Source: Acheta domesticus
Taxonomy: Eukaryota > Arthropoda > Insecta > Orthoptera > Gryllidae
Assembly (NCBI GenBank): GCA_031308135.1
Contig: JAHLJT010002630.1
Span: 101,225,138 to 101,289,137 of the forward strand
Reading direction: 5' to 3'
DNA: 64,000 bases
Position 1 is the stretch's first letter, and each line of letters begins with the position of its first letter. A model generated the notes under the pieces. That model saw nothing but the letters and a program-made list of their open reading frames with translations. It had not been told where the DNA came from and did no database searches. Positions 1 to 11,874 of this stretch are shown here, piece after piece. A program made the translations under genes and the position numbers.

Positions 1-769
1 TGAAATTTACAAGCAGCGGTTCGTCTTGTAGAACTATCAATCTACCCCCTATCAACGATTTTTAAAAGGGGGAAAGAACATCTCGCTACACTCAGAAAAA
101 AATATTTTTTTTACGAATAACAAGTTAGAAATAATGTTGTTCTTAAATGTTATTACTGCAATATATTCGATATATATGATTACTCATCAGTAGAGGCGGA
201 TTTTTATGAAATAAAACGTTGCCAAAAATTATCAATAAAATGCTGTTAAAATGTTTTAAAAGATGTTCTAAAAACCAAGAAAAATGACGTAAAAAATTTG
301 ATCAAAACCACTTCAGATGAACAACGCAAGCTGTTGGATATGTTACTGATGTAATCGAGGCTTCTTCCTTTTGTTCAAGTGAACTCATCTTGCAGTTCTT
401 TGGTTTGGACTGTTCGTTAAAAAATCTCTACCTTTATTTATCACGAAATTGGCGGAATGGCGTTGATAGGCGTGACAGGAACCTGAGATTACATAGTACT
501 TACAAAATGCTGACATTACAATATATGAGCAAAGAAATTGAGATGGGCTACTCAGGAATTCTGTGGTGAACATTTGTTGCATTTCGTTTTTTTTTTTTTT
601 TTTTGAAGCAAGTACCATTAAAATTATATTAAAATCATTTAAATCAGCGAAAATGCATTAAAAATGACATAAAAATGTAAAAAATTACTTAGTTAAAATC
701 GACGAAAAGTGCAAAAAAGGGTCATAAACGAGATGACCCATAAAAATGGGTCATTTCGTTTTGTCACAA

Positions 770-1415
770 CATAAAATGAATTTCTATACTAAGTGGCATT
801 GTTCTAAAGTGAAAAGAAAAAAATGGCATTTCAATAAAATTGGCCCCCTTCTCACCAGTTAATTTTCAGCTTATGAGCTGTACTTTCTGTTTCTACTACG
901 AACAGTCATTAAAATCATATTAGACATTTGGAACAGCTCAAATGAAGTGACAAATAAAGTAAACCAGATATACAATAGTTGGTATTGCAAGCAACACTTA
1001 CGTACTATGAGAGTCAGAGCTGACTGATTTTAATAAATGCAAAATACCATCAACATCTTCAACATCACACGCGCAGTATACAGCACATCTATTGAAATTC
1101 CGTACTTACGAAAGTATGAAGTATTTGAACTTCTATCACATGATACATCGAGAGCCCACCACAGGAGCAAAACCACGCATTGGCAGAAAACTTTGCCAAA
1201 TTTGAAGTCCATCTTGATCCGTTAGAACAGAAACTTTCATGTGGACTTGGGCCTCCTGCTTATATACTCCACGAAGATCAAGAACCTTTCGGAAGAACTG
1301 CACCGGTTTGAAAACTGGTTTCGGGGCACATTTCCACCCGGGGCCATTTCAGTCAAAGAACAAGGTCAGTGACTGCAGCACTTTTTTTACGGAAGAAGGA
1401 ACTCTCGTATGTGTG
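770..1415. repeat. Dispersed cassette, copy 1 (second copy at 25830-26425)
   Basis: About 600 bp matches 25830-26425 by eye. The match includes a 30-codon stretch open in both copies and a shared possible 5' splice site AAG|GTCAGT at 1364/1365. A shorter piece (about 770-1005) is repeated again at 2355-2592. This could be a duplicated exon-plus-intron fragment or part of an unknown transposon. No family was recognised. Confidence 0.6.
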
Positions 1416-1665
1416 TCGCGAACACCAAACAGAATAACTTACCCCAGTAACTTAGCTCCCCATCCAGAAAAGTGCTGCTTAAAGACAGAAAAGATTGAAC
1501 TAAATGTAACATGTGACTCGTTTTATTTTACAAAAAGATGATTATTATAAATGTGTAACTGGAAACAAACATATACACTAGTTAAGTAGGTAGTCGAACT
1601 GATGATTGGCGTAGTTGGCTAGCGTATTAGGCACACGTTCGATGTCACAAAGTGAAAACCACACA

Positions 1666-1708
<43 letters not shown>
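1666..1708. repeat. (AAT)n microsatellite
   Basis: An uninterrupted AAT run of about 14 units. The open frames crossing it encode homopolymeric Asn or Ile runs and are not genes. Confidence 0.95.
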
Positions 1709-3639
1709 TTCATCTTCAAGCATTGGACTGTAGATTCGTTGCATCCTCATTGGTCAGTTCATCTTGTTTTCAGTCATCCAACAGATCGATTTCCTTTAGG
1801 GTGGTATATTGTGACATGTTTTGGAGTGTGCGAATTATCTATTTGAACGTGGTTTGCCAATGCGCTCCTGTATTTTTTATTTTTTTCCAAAAAGTTAGTT
1901 TAAATTAGTTTAAATATCCCTATCTTATTTCTTACATACTCATGTAATTATTCTAATCCTATGTAATTATTCTGGGCTCCCTCGGTAAGTCAAATTTTGA
2001 TCTCAAAAGTTTCATTTTAGAAGCCTGAATTCTACTGCGGGATTTTAAGTGGAAAATTAATACTAATGAAAAATGTATTACAAGATAATTGAATAATTCC
2101 AGTAAATAAAATGTAACTTTGTAAACCTAGACGAAACGGCCTTAAATTTGAAATTCACGAGCACATTTAGTCGCTCGGGAACTAGCCGCTAGGAAGGTAT
2201 CCAAGCAACAAAACGTACTGATGAACATTTTTCATTAGTATTAATTTTCCACTTAAAATTAACGATTTTCGAGTAAATTATGGACTGTACTAACTGTAGT
2301 TTCAAAGTACACGTTTACAATATTCTGGAAGTTTCCAGGAAGTTGTTGGTTTTCTCATAAAATAAATTTCTATACGAAACGGCATTGTTCTAAAAATGAA
2401 AAGAAAAAAATGGCATTTCAATAAAATCCAACCCCCTACTCATCAGTTAATTTGCAGCTTATGAGCTTTACTTTCTGTTTCTGCTACGAACCATCATTAA
2501 AATCATATTACACATGTGGAACAGCTCAAATGAAGTAACAAATAAATTAAACCAGATATGCAATAGTTGGTATTGCAAACAACACTTACGGAGTGAGTAT
2601 TTTTATGTAATCAGATGAAATGCATTCCCGGAGGTTTTCCGACAAAACACACTGATTTATTGTTATTAGGGCTATACGTTTGGTTGGGAATAACATTGTA
2701 ACTGTCATGTTGGGTTTATATATTTGGAATTAGGAAACTCGAGTATAAATATGGAATATATAGAGGATATATTTCGGGAGTTATGAATCGTCGGTCGTTG
2801 TGGCTGCAGCCTGGGTGGGGTCGTTCAGAGACCTTGGAGCTTCTGGGTCTGTTCGGCAGCGTTATATAACTCTCACGCTAAAACAGTAACAACTAAACAG
2901 TGACGGATCCATAAAGAATTTCAAATGTGACAATTTAAATTCAGACCCCATAAATGTTTTTAAATAGCAATTTTTTAAAATTGATATCACTAAATAAAAC
3001 AATATAGCAGCATGTTCTAAAGAGAAAACTGTGTGTGTGATGAGATCTTTATATGGTTATTATTTTAATATAATGAGTAAAATTACAAAACAAATGACAT
3101 GGCTCCCGTGAGAGCTCAATATTACAGCTCATAAGCATCATTTATGGAACTGTAAAGATAAATTAAATACATAATATTAATTTTAACTAAATACTTCATT
3201 GCATTCGTGAAATAGTCTTAGTAAATGTCACTCGTCCTTTCGAAATTCTCAGAGAAATCCATTGATCGTTTCTTGATTCGTGACATGCTGAAAACTTATG
3301 AACTACAGGCTAATGTTGCGCTGAAAGGCGGTGTGTTTTCTGCCAACAATGAACATTGTGAATGAGTGACAACTCTTAAGATTTACGATCGGTAGTTTGA
3401 CCACCGTTAGTTCTCTTGCACTTAAAGGTGGTGAAAAGCGTTTTTCTGCTAATACTAAACATTCCGAATTCTTAAGTATTTATTGTAGATTTGTCAATGT
3501 TCATTGAAGTCAGATGATTGACTATAGTACAGTATCTCGTTAATATTTTATCATCGTCAATCATTTCGGGGATAATTTTCAACGTTCAATATTACAAAGA
3601 AAATGAATACGTACAGTATACGACACCTAATTAAACAAA

Positions 3640-3716
3640 TACTTATTCAGAGAAAATTTAAGTTCGGATATATGACGTTTCGGAGGATTGACATTCAGAT
3701 AATCGACGTCCCAGTG
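3640..3716. repeat. Short dispersed repeat (second copy about 21750-21826)
   Basis: The two segments share blocks such as GACGTTTCGGA and GATAATCGACGT in the same order and spacing. The copy here is followed by an A-rich (CAAAA)n-like tract at 3717-3776. Confidence 0.6.
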
Positions 3717-3882
3717 TTTAAAAAACAAAACAAAACAAAAACAAAAAAACAAAAAAAAACAAAACAAAACAAAAAACGGGACTTGTCCATTAGGATCACC
3801 CAATCAGCAACGCCGCAACATTGTTCCGAGCCTTCTGGGTGTGATTTTGTTGTCGATGGCGCGTGTCCACTCTACTGATGTT

Positions 3883-4040
3883 CTAGTCCAAGTCGGTGAA
3901 CAAGTGCCTGTACGGGACTCGATCGAAGATCCTCTGCGCCAGCGGACTGTAAATCACGGCGAACACCTGGTCAATTGCCGGGGTGATGGCGTCCAGAACA
4001 GCACGGTAACTGTAGTTGATGACTTTGTTCGTGACGGCCG
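3883..4040 (-). CDS. takeout/JHBP-like gene, 3'-terminal coding exon
   Basis: This exon encodes the C-terminus of a takeout/JHBP-domain protein, a secreted insect family that binds small hydrophobic ligands. It starts after a minus-strand AG at 4041-4042 (TTTTACGTAG) in phase 1 and ends at TAG 3883-3885, giving 52 codons after 2 nt. The residues IFDRVPYRHLF match the family's usual closing pattern (amphipathic helix, then R-V-P-Y/F-x-x-L-F). Together with exon 8780-8927 the junction is exactly in phase: T + CG makes Ser. The family assignment comes from sequence pattern recognised by eye, with no search run. The upstream intron carries two in-frame relatives of the splice acceptor at about 4119 and 4182. 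Confidence 0.8.
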
Positions 4041-4200
4041 CTACGTAAAAGCAAACAAATAAATAAATAAGAAATAAATAATAAAAATTACGCAAAGGCA
4101 AGGTAAAAGCAACACCCCCCACGTAAAAGCAACAAATAAATAACAAATAAAAATAATAAAAATTACCTAAAAGCAACACCGCTACGTAAAAGCAACAATA
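4041..4200 (-). repeat. In-frame tandem copies of a 3' splice site
   Basis: The minus-strand string GCTTTTACGTAG lies at the exon boundary (4041) and again at 4182. A mutated copy (AG changed to GG) sits at about 4119. Offsets of 78 and 141 nt are both multiples of three, and the reading frame stays open through all three copies. Use of the 4182 acceptor would add 47 residues in frame. Confidence 0.55.
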
Positions 4201-4237
4201 AAGAAATGACATAAATAAATAATAAAAATTACTAATA

Positions 4238-4401
4238 CAGTAAACCCTCGTTCGCGCGAACTCGCTTATCACGAATTTCGGCGTAACATGAACAAAACAT
4301 CCGTCCCGTCAAGGGGTTACGTTAATACGAACATTTGTAATATTCGGATAACACGAACTCCTATTATTTTGGTTGGAATTCGTGTTAATGAGGGTTTACT
4401 G
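4238..4401. mobile_element. pogo/Tc1-type MITE, copy 1
   Basis: It has terminal inverted repeats (CAGTAAACCCTCGTT at the left end) and is flanked by TA on both sides, as expected for Tc1/mariner/pogo elements. It is 164 bp and non-coding. A related 183-bp copy lies at 25606-25788. Confidence 0.85.
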
Positions 4402-4454
4402 TATTTCAAAAAATTTGCACTGCATAAAAGAAAGAAACTAGTTGTTAAGAACAA

Positions 4455-5165
4455 ATTTCATTCGAAACCAGTGGTGCTACAGAATGGCACAGACTTTCCC
4501 GTATTAGTTTTCTATTTCCTTTGGTCTCTACTAGCTATTCGAAATTCCCACATACTCTTAACTATTGCCGCCCAAAGGGTTTGTTTTTTTTACATTTTCT
4601 TAATTTTTAGATTTCCCAATAGGTGGACTGAATTATTATTTTAAGAATATTAAAGAACTGTAAAACCTCGTCCTAAATTGAAACATTTGGAGCCGTTTTT
4701 AAGAAAATTGCGTTTAAGCGCGACTGTAAATTCAAAATATGAAGCTCTTTTTACAGAAAATTTTTGAAGTTTTCGAAAAACTTCATCATAAGTCATTTGA
4801 AGCATTTCTAGTCACAAATGCATTAGTGTTTACAGGTTGCTGGAAATGTGCATATTAACGGTGTGAGAGATCTTTCAAAAAAAATACATTTGTGTAATTA
4901 AAAAAAAACAAGAATACGCCGAAATGAACTTAACGTCATATCAAACAATGCAATTAGCACTATCCTAAAATTTCAAGAAAAAAATGTGGAGTGGTTTTTG
5001 ATAAAATAGCGGTTGAGCATTTCTGTAAACGCGGAATTTTGAGCTCCTTTTCACGGAAAACTGTTCAGTTTTCGAGAAACTTTATATGACATTATTTCAG
5101 GCATTTGTACACTCTAATGCAATAATCTTATATATTATTTCTCAAAGTGCTGTTTGGTCTTTTCA
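4455..5165 (-). repeat. Large non-coding interspersed element 'X', partial copy
   Basis: The reverse-oriented 3' portion of the repeat seen in full at 21950-24345. It contains the terminal block GTGGTGCTACAGAATGGCAC and one or more AT-rich internal subunits. No coding potential was seen. Confidence 0.75.
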
Positions 5166-5970
5166 ATAAATTGGGTGACATACGAAACCGATCTGTATGA
5201 TCCGATCTGAAGCAATGGACTGAAAAATCGTGTTCTTTTCACCTGCACATGGGACATTCGTATTGAAAAAGGGCGTTAAAAATACGTAAATATTAAAAAA
5301 AGTAGTAATTCGGGATCTGTAATATCTGATTGCCGCGCGATCTTTCGGAAGAAAATTGCACTCGGACGGTGGCGGGAAACAAGTGAATGTTGCAATCTCA
5401 AGCATTTTTGTTTGTTTCAATTTAGTGTAGGTTGTGTAAGCACGTGAACGGGATTTTCTACATTGAATAGAAATCTTGAAATATCAGTGATTTTAGTGAG
5501 GTTAGGACGTTTATAATGCTGGAATACAAAAAAAGAATTTAAGCAGAAAACAGTTTGGTTATTTGACTAACCGTGCGATTTAATCGCACGGGTTCTCACT
5601 AGCGTAATTAAATCGCCGCGAATGTAAATAATAACGGCGTGAGAGGCTAGTAAATGCACGGCGTAAGAGATATAGGTGGGTTCACTCCACGGTGTAAGAT
5701 ATATAGGTGTGTCAACTAGCCGCCTTTTGGACAAAATTTTTGAAGCCTGTTTGAGGCTAGTTCCTCGCTTATCCGAACGGTGCGCACGATCGAGTTGGGC
5801 ATTCATGATGGCGTCTCGCGATTTAGTGGCTTCCACCAGAGGTTACAAAGCTATTCAATGGATCACCATCTTGTCCCAAAAATGCCCAAGTCGTTCGCAG
5901 CGCTTATATAGCGAGAACTGTGAGAACTAGCCTCACATTAGCTTCAGTTTTAGACCGGGAGTGAACCCAC
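5166..5970. other. Intronic or intergenic AT-rich DNA with short inverted repeats
   Basis: No gene. There is a near-perfect 21-bp palindrome around 5571-5592 (core GTGCGATTTAATCGCAC) and a weaker inverted pair around 5748 and 5905 (GAGGCTAGTTC / GAACTAGCCTC). The block at 5660-5705 is echoed in inverted form at 8447-8470, just outside the next element. Confidence 0.5.
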
Positions 5971-6714
5971 GGGTCATTCCATATTAAATCAACACAGTCA
6001 TTTACATCACCATCTCAGATTCAGATGAAATTTGACACATAGGTAGTATGAATGAAGAATAAGAAAACTACAAATTTTGAGTAAAATATTTCCACCCGTT
6101 TCTGAAATACAGCCATGTAAAATTTTGCAAAATTGGGTTCCCGAAAATTTTTAAATTGATGTAGAACCTCACCAAATTAAGATAGAGAGCTGGAACATGT
6201 GTCATTTTTCACCTTTCTTTATGGCCTTTTATAAGATATACAACTCAATAGGGGTTGCGTTCAAAAGGTTTTCAAATTTGAATTTAAAATTTTGATTTTG
6301 AGTTTTTTCAAAATGCTCATCTTCAAAAAAATTGAAAAAATTCGAAAATAATCCTTGTATATTTCCAAACAGATGGTGCAAGTTTAAAAATGGGACTGCA
6401 ATGGGTTCATATGGTAATCTTTATTTAAATTGCACAATATTTACATACTCAAGATTTTACTGTTTTAAAATGCATTTTATTTCAAATTATAAGCCCTAAT
6501 ATTAATTCAGTGATTTTTATTGGCGAGTGTGTTGTGTTTTATTGTTATTATTATTATTATTCATTATTATTATTATTAGACCGTGGAATGTCATGCAATT
6601 GCATATTTTTACTGACTGTGCATATCGAAAGGAAATGTATATTACTAACAAAAAATTAAACAAATCAAGGTCACCTTTCAGTTGATGAACCAAATACGTG
6701 GGAATCTAAACATT

Positions 6715-7195
6715 TAAGTTAAATGAATCGTTGAGGAATGAACACCAACTTTGAGCGGCGTCAGCTGGTTATTTACCATCATGCAAAGAGTTAATGATGC
6801 CCAAAATGTTGCAAAATGCCATTAATGAAGAAAGCACAGTGAGTGACAATCTCATGGTACATCAATGAATAGGCAACCCGGAGGAGGCAGGATTGAACTG
6901 CAACCCGGAGGAGAACGCCCGAAGACATTGTCTGATCGAGGAGAGAATCTTGTCGTGAAAATAATAAAGAAGGACCCTCGTATTAACGCACCAAAAGTTA
7001 CTCGACAGTTATAAATTGGCATTGGCAAGAAAGTAAATCCCGAAACCGTGGGTATTAAGCAGGGTATTAAGGAGGTTCAATTTCCATACCCGCGTTGTCA
7101 GAAGAAAGCCACTTCTAAGTTAAAAGAGAAATACCCGAAAAGATCTGACTTCGATCCACTTCTCAACAAAAACCTGGAATATACGCACTAAACTA
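6715..7195 (+). pseudogene. Tc1-like transposase, N-terminal fragment
   Basis: A decayed frame reads RPKTLSDRGERILVVKI followed by KKDPRINAPKVT, the helix-turn-helix region of Tc1-family DNA-binding domains. In-frame stops and frame changes interrupt it, and no catalytic DDE region is visible. It is a relic carried inside a fold-back element. Confidence 0.7.
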
Positions 7196-7354
7196 TACCG
7201 CATACATTAAAATACGCATCTAAACTAAAAAATTGCACACATGCAAAATAAAAATAGGGTAGATTTGTTTTATTTTTGGTGATAGATAAAGTTATATACA
7301 TTTCCTTTCGATATACACAATGAGTAAAAATGTGCAATTGCATGAAGTTCCGCG

Positions 7355-7357
<3 letters not shown>

Positions 7358-7395
<38 letters not shown>

Positions 7396-7425
7396 GTTAT
7401 TATTATTGTTATTATTATCATCATT
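7358..7425. repeat. (ATT)n microsatellite
   Basis: A nearly pure ATT run with a few GTT and ATC interruptions, at the inner edge of the right half of the fold-back element. Confidence 0.9.
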
Positions 7426-8473
7426 ATAATGACCAACGTTATAACAGTGAGCGAAGAATGGGAAACAGAGGCATTGTTATTGCAGCAAAAAACATTGCCA
7501 AGAACACTAGGCAAGACACGTCGAATAACACAGACATTGAACTTCTGATGCTATTAAACATGAAATGTGAGACACAAAAAATGTTAAAGGACTCGTAGAG
7601 AGACAAACCGCTCCACGGACAATATCTAAAAAGAATGGACGAGGTGTAGATTAATAAAGATCAATCAGTTATGTGGCTTAAAAGGGGAAGAATGAAGCCA
7701 GAATCGGAAGCAATGAAGCCAGAACCTTAGGTAGCTGGTTGCAACCTGGAGTAGATTTTATATTCAGCCGACTCATAACTAACATCTTTAGTCGTGATGA
7801 AGTGGAATAATAATAATAAATAATAAATAATAATGATAATGATAATAATCATAACAATAAAACAACACACTCGCCAATAAAAAACACTGAATTAATAATT
7901 TGTATATATTAGGGCTTATAATTTGAAATAAAATGCATTTTAAATCAGTAAAATCTAGAGTATGTAAATATTGTGCAATTTAAATAAAGATTACCATATG
8001 AACCCATTGCAGTTCCATTTTTAAACTTGCACCATCTGTTTGGAAATATACAAGGATTATTTTCGAATTTTTTCAATTTTTTGAAGATGAGCATTTTGAA
8101 AAAACTCAAAATCAAAAATTTTAAATTCAAATTTGAAAACCTTTTGAACGCAACCCCTATTGAGTTGTATATCTTATAAAAGACCATAAAGAAAGCTGAA
8201 AAATGACACATGTTCCAGCTCTCTATCTTAATTTGGTGAGGTTCTACATCAATTTAAAAATTTTCGGGAACCCAATTTTGCAAAATTTTACATGGCTGTA
8301 TTTCAGAAACGGGTGGAAATATTTTACTCAAAATTTGTAGTTTTCTTATTCTTCATTCATACTACCTATGTGTCAAATTTCATCTGAATCAAAAATGGTG
8401 AGGTAAAATTTTAATTAAAACTGTGTTGATTAATATGGAATGACCCCCACCTATATCTCTTACACCGCGGTAC

Positions 8474-8600
8474 ATGAGAGGCTTGTCGGCCGATCCCCGG
8501 TATGACCGACAGTCTCTCTATCCCACCGACCGACTCTCTGCCTTTCCGACCGACCGACCGTCTATCCGACCGTCTATCTGTCTGACCGTCCGAGCGTCAC
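8474..8600. repeat. GACC/CCGA-rich low-complexity tract
   Basis: Irregular tandem repetition of GACCGACC, CCGTCTAT and similar short units. The 66-codon plus-strand frame over it is a by-product of the repeat. Confidence 0.7.
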
Positions 8601-8779
8601 AAAAGAAATCCAAGAACCAATTTCAAAAATGTTTCAAATTTGGATGTGTAACTTCAAATACTTGCCGAAACTGAGAATGTTCATTTCTTTCTCAAGGTAA
8701 TGGATGTGACGTAACTTATATAGATTTTCAATGCTTTACATTTTCATTTTGAAGATCTTTAAAATTACATAATACTCAC

Positions 8780-8927
8780 ACAGTGCGCTGTTGTTGAAGA
8801 GATTCTGGAAGTCTACTTCAAACTTTTCATAATACGAGTGCTGAAATGCGTCGTCAACGATAAAGATTTCTTCCCCGTTGCGTTCTTCCAGGTGACCCTC
8901 GCACGGTGACTGACAAGGTGGAGTTAT
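8780..8927 (-). CDS. takeout/JHBP-like gene, internal exon with 1-nt frame error
   Basis: The acceptor is CCACAG at 8928-8933 on the minus strand. The donor T|GTGAGT falls at 8780/8779. The first part reads DNSTLSVTVRG in the frame set by exon 13335-13422 (G + AT makes Asp). The rest reads HLEERNGEEIF and later FEVDFQNLFNNSAL in a frame one base away. The NLF segment near the end is a conserved feature of the takeout family. The frame change falls in a GGG run at about 8895-8897, where GG would restore the frame. The length of 148 nt is exactly one more than the phases require. This is a sequencing error or a fresh pseudogene mutation. Confidence 0.75.
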
Positions 8928-8999
8928 CTGTGGACAAGTAGGTCACGTTGTCACTGTTTTGCAATCAGTTGTTTTTAGTTTCCCGTACGTACGTATTCT

Positions 9000-9600
9000 C
9001 TATGCTATGCGTGCGTACGTATAGTATAGGGAAAGTTATGTTATGAAATGCGCGAAAAAACGGCGGATTTTCGGCAGAAAAACTCTTATTACAGGGCCCT
9101 GGTAGCGAAAACGTTGATAAATCCAGTTGTTAAATTAAGAAAAAAAATCTCCTAACACGTGGTGCAGCCAGAATCCCTATTTTGTGGATACTTGATATCG
9201 AAAAAAACCAATTGAAAGCAAAACGTCTGTCTGTCTGTGAACAACGCTAGCGACTAAACCGTTCAGCCGATTTTCTCCAAAATTGTTACTCCCCGATCGA
9301 TCTGAATGGTCTCGCGGCTCCTTGAATTTGAAACCGATATTTTAATTTTGGAGGGTACTTTATATGAAGCCCCTGGGACATTTTCAAATCTCATGTCGGT
9401 TTCATGTCTTATGTCGGTTGAAAACTCTGAATTTTCGAAAATTTCGGTATTGCAGAAATTTCGAGTATTTCTGCAATTATTTGGATCACGAATGTCACTA
9501 TCTGAAGTGAGATATTTTCCATGTGTTTCCTCAATCAATGATCAGGGTACAACCATCTCCGGAAATGTTTTCGTGTTCCAAAACATCTATATATTTTAGA
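9000..9600 (+). repeat. Element 'X', 5' portion
   Basis: It shares the start region with 21950-24345: TATAGGGAAAGTTATG, then a CCAATTGAAAG block and a (CTGT)n-like stretch, then CGATCGATCTG. The 3' part diverges or is truncated. Non-coding. Confidence 0.7.
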
Positions 9601-9759
9601 AAATAATAATTAGTTGGTGTCCCAAATTAATTTATTTGAGGATAGTTAATTGGTGTGCAAATTAATTTTTTGGGGGAAAGAAACAAAAAATAAACAAAAG
9701 TACAATATCCTTGGGTTGGAAAAGTTTTGGGGTCTCTCCTTTATACTATTTGACAGAAC

Positions 9760-10350
9760 AGTCAGCATGATCAAAAATTATTGCGACTGGAAAACCTACC
9801 CTAGAACTTCATTATGGAGTGTCGTTCGAAAGGGAAGAATTTCATATGACATTTTCGTGCCCAAATATACAGAGATTGTTATGTGGATAGTGGGTGCAGA
9901 AACACAAATAAATTATTCTGTGGGTCATGTTTATTGTTTTCTAAAGAGAAATCCGTGTGGACGCAAGGAGGATTTGATGATATTCACAAAGCACAGGCTC
10001 GCCATGAAACTTTATATCCTATCTCTAAAAAATTCAAACTGTTTGGCAAACAAAGAATTGAATCTCAGTGAGGCAATTTAGGATGTCTGTACAAACGTCA
10101 CAACGTAGAATTTAAAAAAGGAACAGAGGAATGTTGACTCATACAACTACAAGGGGGGTTTGTCATTGAGGACAACGGAATTGGCGTTTCGCGGTCACAA
10201 TGAAACTGTTCAAGTCAACTACACTGAAATTCATAAATTTTTGGGTAATTATAATCCTGAACGTTTGGCTCTTATTGAAAACAACAACGTGTTTTGTGGA
10301 ACACCTTCTGAAGTTGATAAACATTTTTTTTACCAGAACATATCATTCTA
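9760..10350 (+). pseudogene. hAT-type transposase relic (TTF zinc finger / DUF4371)
   Basis: Frame pieces show CGSCLLFSKEKSVWTQGGF (about 9915-9970), which is the Cys-rich TTF-type zinc-finger segment of ZMYM1/hAT-like proteins. AFRGHNETVQVNYTEIHKFL follows at about 10187-10246 and matches the start of DUF4371 (LPFRGHNE...). Between them the frame shifts and stops. Only the N-terminal third of such a protein is present and no catalytic hAT dimerisation domain was seen. It is a dead fragment in the intron of the takeout-like gene. Confidence 0.75.
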
Positions 10351-10679
10351 GATTCCGGATTAAAGATTTCTCCAAAATGTCATCTCATTTTATTCCTTGA
10401 TAGATAAATATTTCAGTGTATTTCTGTGTTGCTTTATCGACGAGTAAAAGTAACTAAAACATTTCCAAGTAAAAAAAGAAAGGTATTTATATTCTGATGA
10501 CAATACTGAGAATAAAAATACTGTTATCAAGAAATGTTCCATGAAAGGTTCCATTAAAAAAAGGTACTTTTAATTATATAGTTCCTCGAATCATCCGTGA
10601 GCGACATAAGTTGAATACAAAATATGCCGCTTCCCCTTTTCAAAAAATCCACAATACGCCCCTATGAGAAACAGTATTA

Positions 10680-10912
10680 TACTTCGGGTTTTCTTTCTCG
10701 GCGCACGAGGGAGGGTGTCAATAAAATGAAATATCTCACGGTATTTCGCGTCTTTCTCGGTTGTGCAACTAGGAGTCGCATGATCGCGACTGTTTCGAGC
10801 AGTACTGGCGATCATGCGATTCTTGGCGGCACAACGAAGAACGACGCGAAATATCGTGAAATATTCCATTTTATTGACACACCCCGTGCGTCAAGAAAGA
10901 AAAACCGAAGTA
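10680..10912. mobile_element. Long-hairpin MITE H1 (variant ends)
   Basis: A 233-bp imperfect palindrome. The ends are TACTTCGGGTTTTCTTTCT and its complement, with TA at both borders. The core TTTCGCGTCTTTCTCGG and GCATGATCGCGA is shared with H2-H7, but the outer 60 bp of each arm are different. Confidence 0.85.
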
Positions 10913-11039
10913 GAGGATGAGTTAATACAGGGTACTTTACACCTCATTTTTAGTGCATAGTTCTTATTACATAAATTCATACAAATTTTATAAAATTATT
11001 AGTGAATATAAATACGTATGAGGACGTACGTATGCCACA

Positions 11040-11372
11040 TCGTAACGCACACTGTTCCTGTTCTTGGCTCAACAGCCCCATACGGGCCATGGCCGACTAG
11101 CGGTGGCCCAGCCTCTCGGCCATAAGAGAAGGGGTTCGTGTGGTTAGCACGAAGACATTTGTCCACCGTGTATACTGGTCTTCTTAACCTTAGAGTAGGC
11201 TTTCTCATCGTCACACAGCAATAGATACTGGAACAAATATTGTCGATCGGGATTTCCTTATAAATGTAACGAAAGCGGCAGTTATAATTTTGGCCCGGTC
11301 GGAAAAGTCGAACCCGGGGTTGGAAAGCGAGCACGCTAACCAACCGAGCCACCGAGGGATCATCATAAGCAC
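11040..11372 (-). mobile_element. tRNA-derived SINE
   Basis: The minus-strand head has an A-box-like TGGCTCGGTTGG and a B-box-like GGGTTCGACTT about 35 bp apart, the pol III promoter of a tRNA-derived SINE. The body runs to lower coordinates and its 3' border is unclear. It is not a functional tRNA because no acceptor stem is visible. Confidence 0.65.
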
Positions 11373-11874
11373 ATGCATGAGCAAAACAGGTCCAAAGACA
11401 ATTTTGAATCACCTTAAGCGTCCTTCTTATAATTCCTTAACTTACCAACTAAGAAACGAAAGACGGTCCAAAAATTTCCAATTTCTTTTATTATTGTATT
11501 ATATTCTTAGTTCTAAATACTGATAAACTACAAACAATAGTTTTTAAAATTACGCACTTTAAGGCATAACAATGAAGCTTTAAATAAAGTGGATTTTAAA
11601 AACCCGAGTAAACTCGTTCACGTACATAATTAGCCATATATATCTAGGAAAAGAGAATATGTCAGGAAATAATATTTTTTTTACATAAATAACTTGCAAA
11701 GGTATTTATTTTTAATACAGTGGAGTAAAACTCCTTTCTACTTTCGTCTACCCAGAGTTGTCAAGGCGATGGCACGAGTGCCACGACGAAATCGCCCCTC
11801 CACGCAGTTCATCACCCCGCCACAAGAGACAAGCCATCCCTATTGCAAAACGGCGGTGTTACTACTACTCGTAA

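Larger units (their letters stand above)
1..3882. other. Non-coding, repeat-derived flank
   Basis: AT-rich sequence downstream of the takeout-like gene. I see no supportable gene here. It contains pieces of a repeat that recurs near 25.4-26.4 kb, a local duplication (about 770-1005 against 2355-2592), an (AAT)n tract and an A-rich (CAAAA)-like tract. The short open frames present overlap these repeats. Confidence 0.7.
5971..8446. mobile_element. 2.5-kb element with about 590-bp terminal inverted repeats
   Basis: The left arm (5971 to about 6555, starting GGGTCATTCCATATTAA) is the near-exact reverse complement of the right arm (about 7845-8446). The arms differ by scattered single changes. 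Inside is a second inverted pair (about 6575-6650 and 7300-7360) flanked by (ATT)n tracts, enclosing a decayed Tc1-like transposase fragment. This looks like a Tc1-derived element nested inside a long-TIR fold-back element. The superfamily of the outer element is unknown. Confidence 0.8.
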
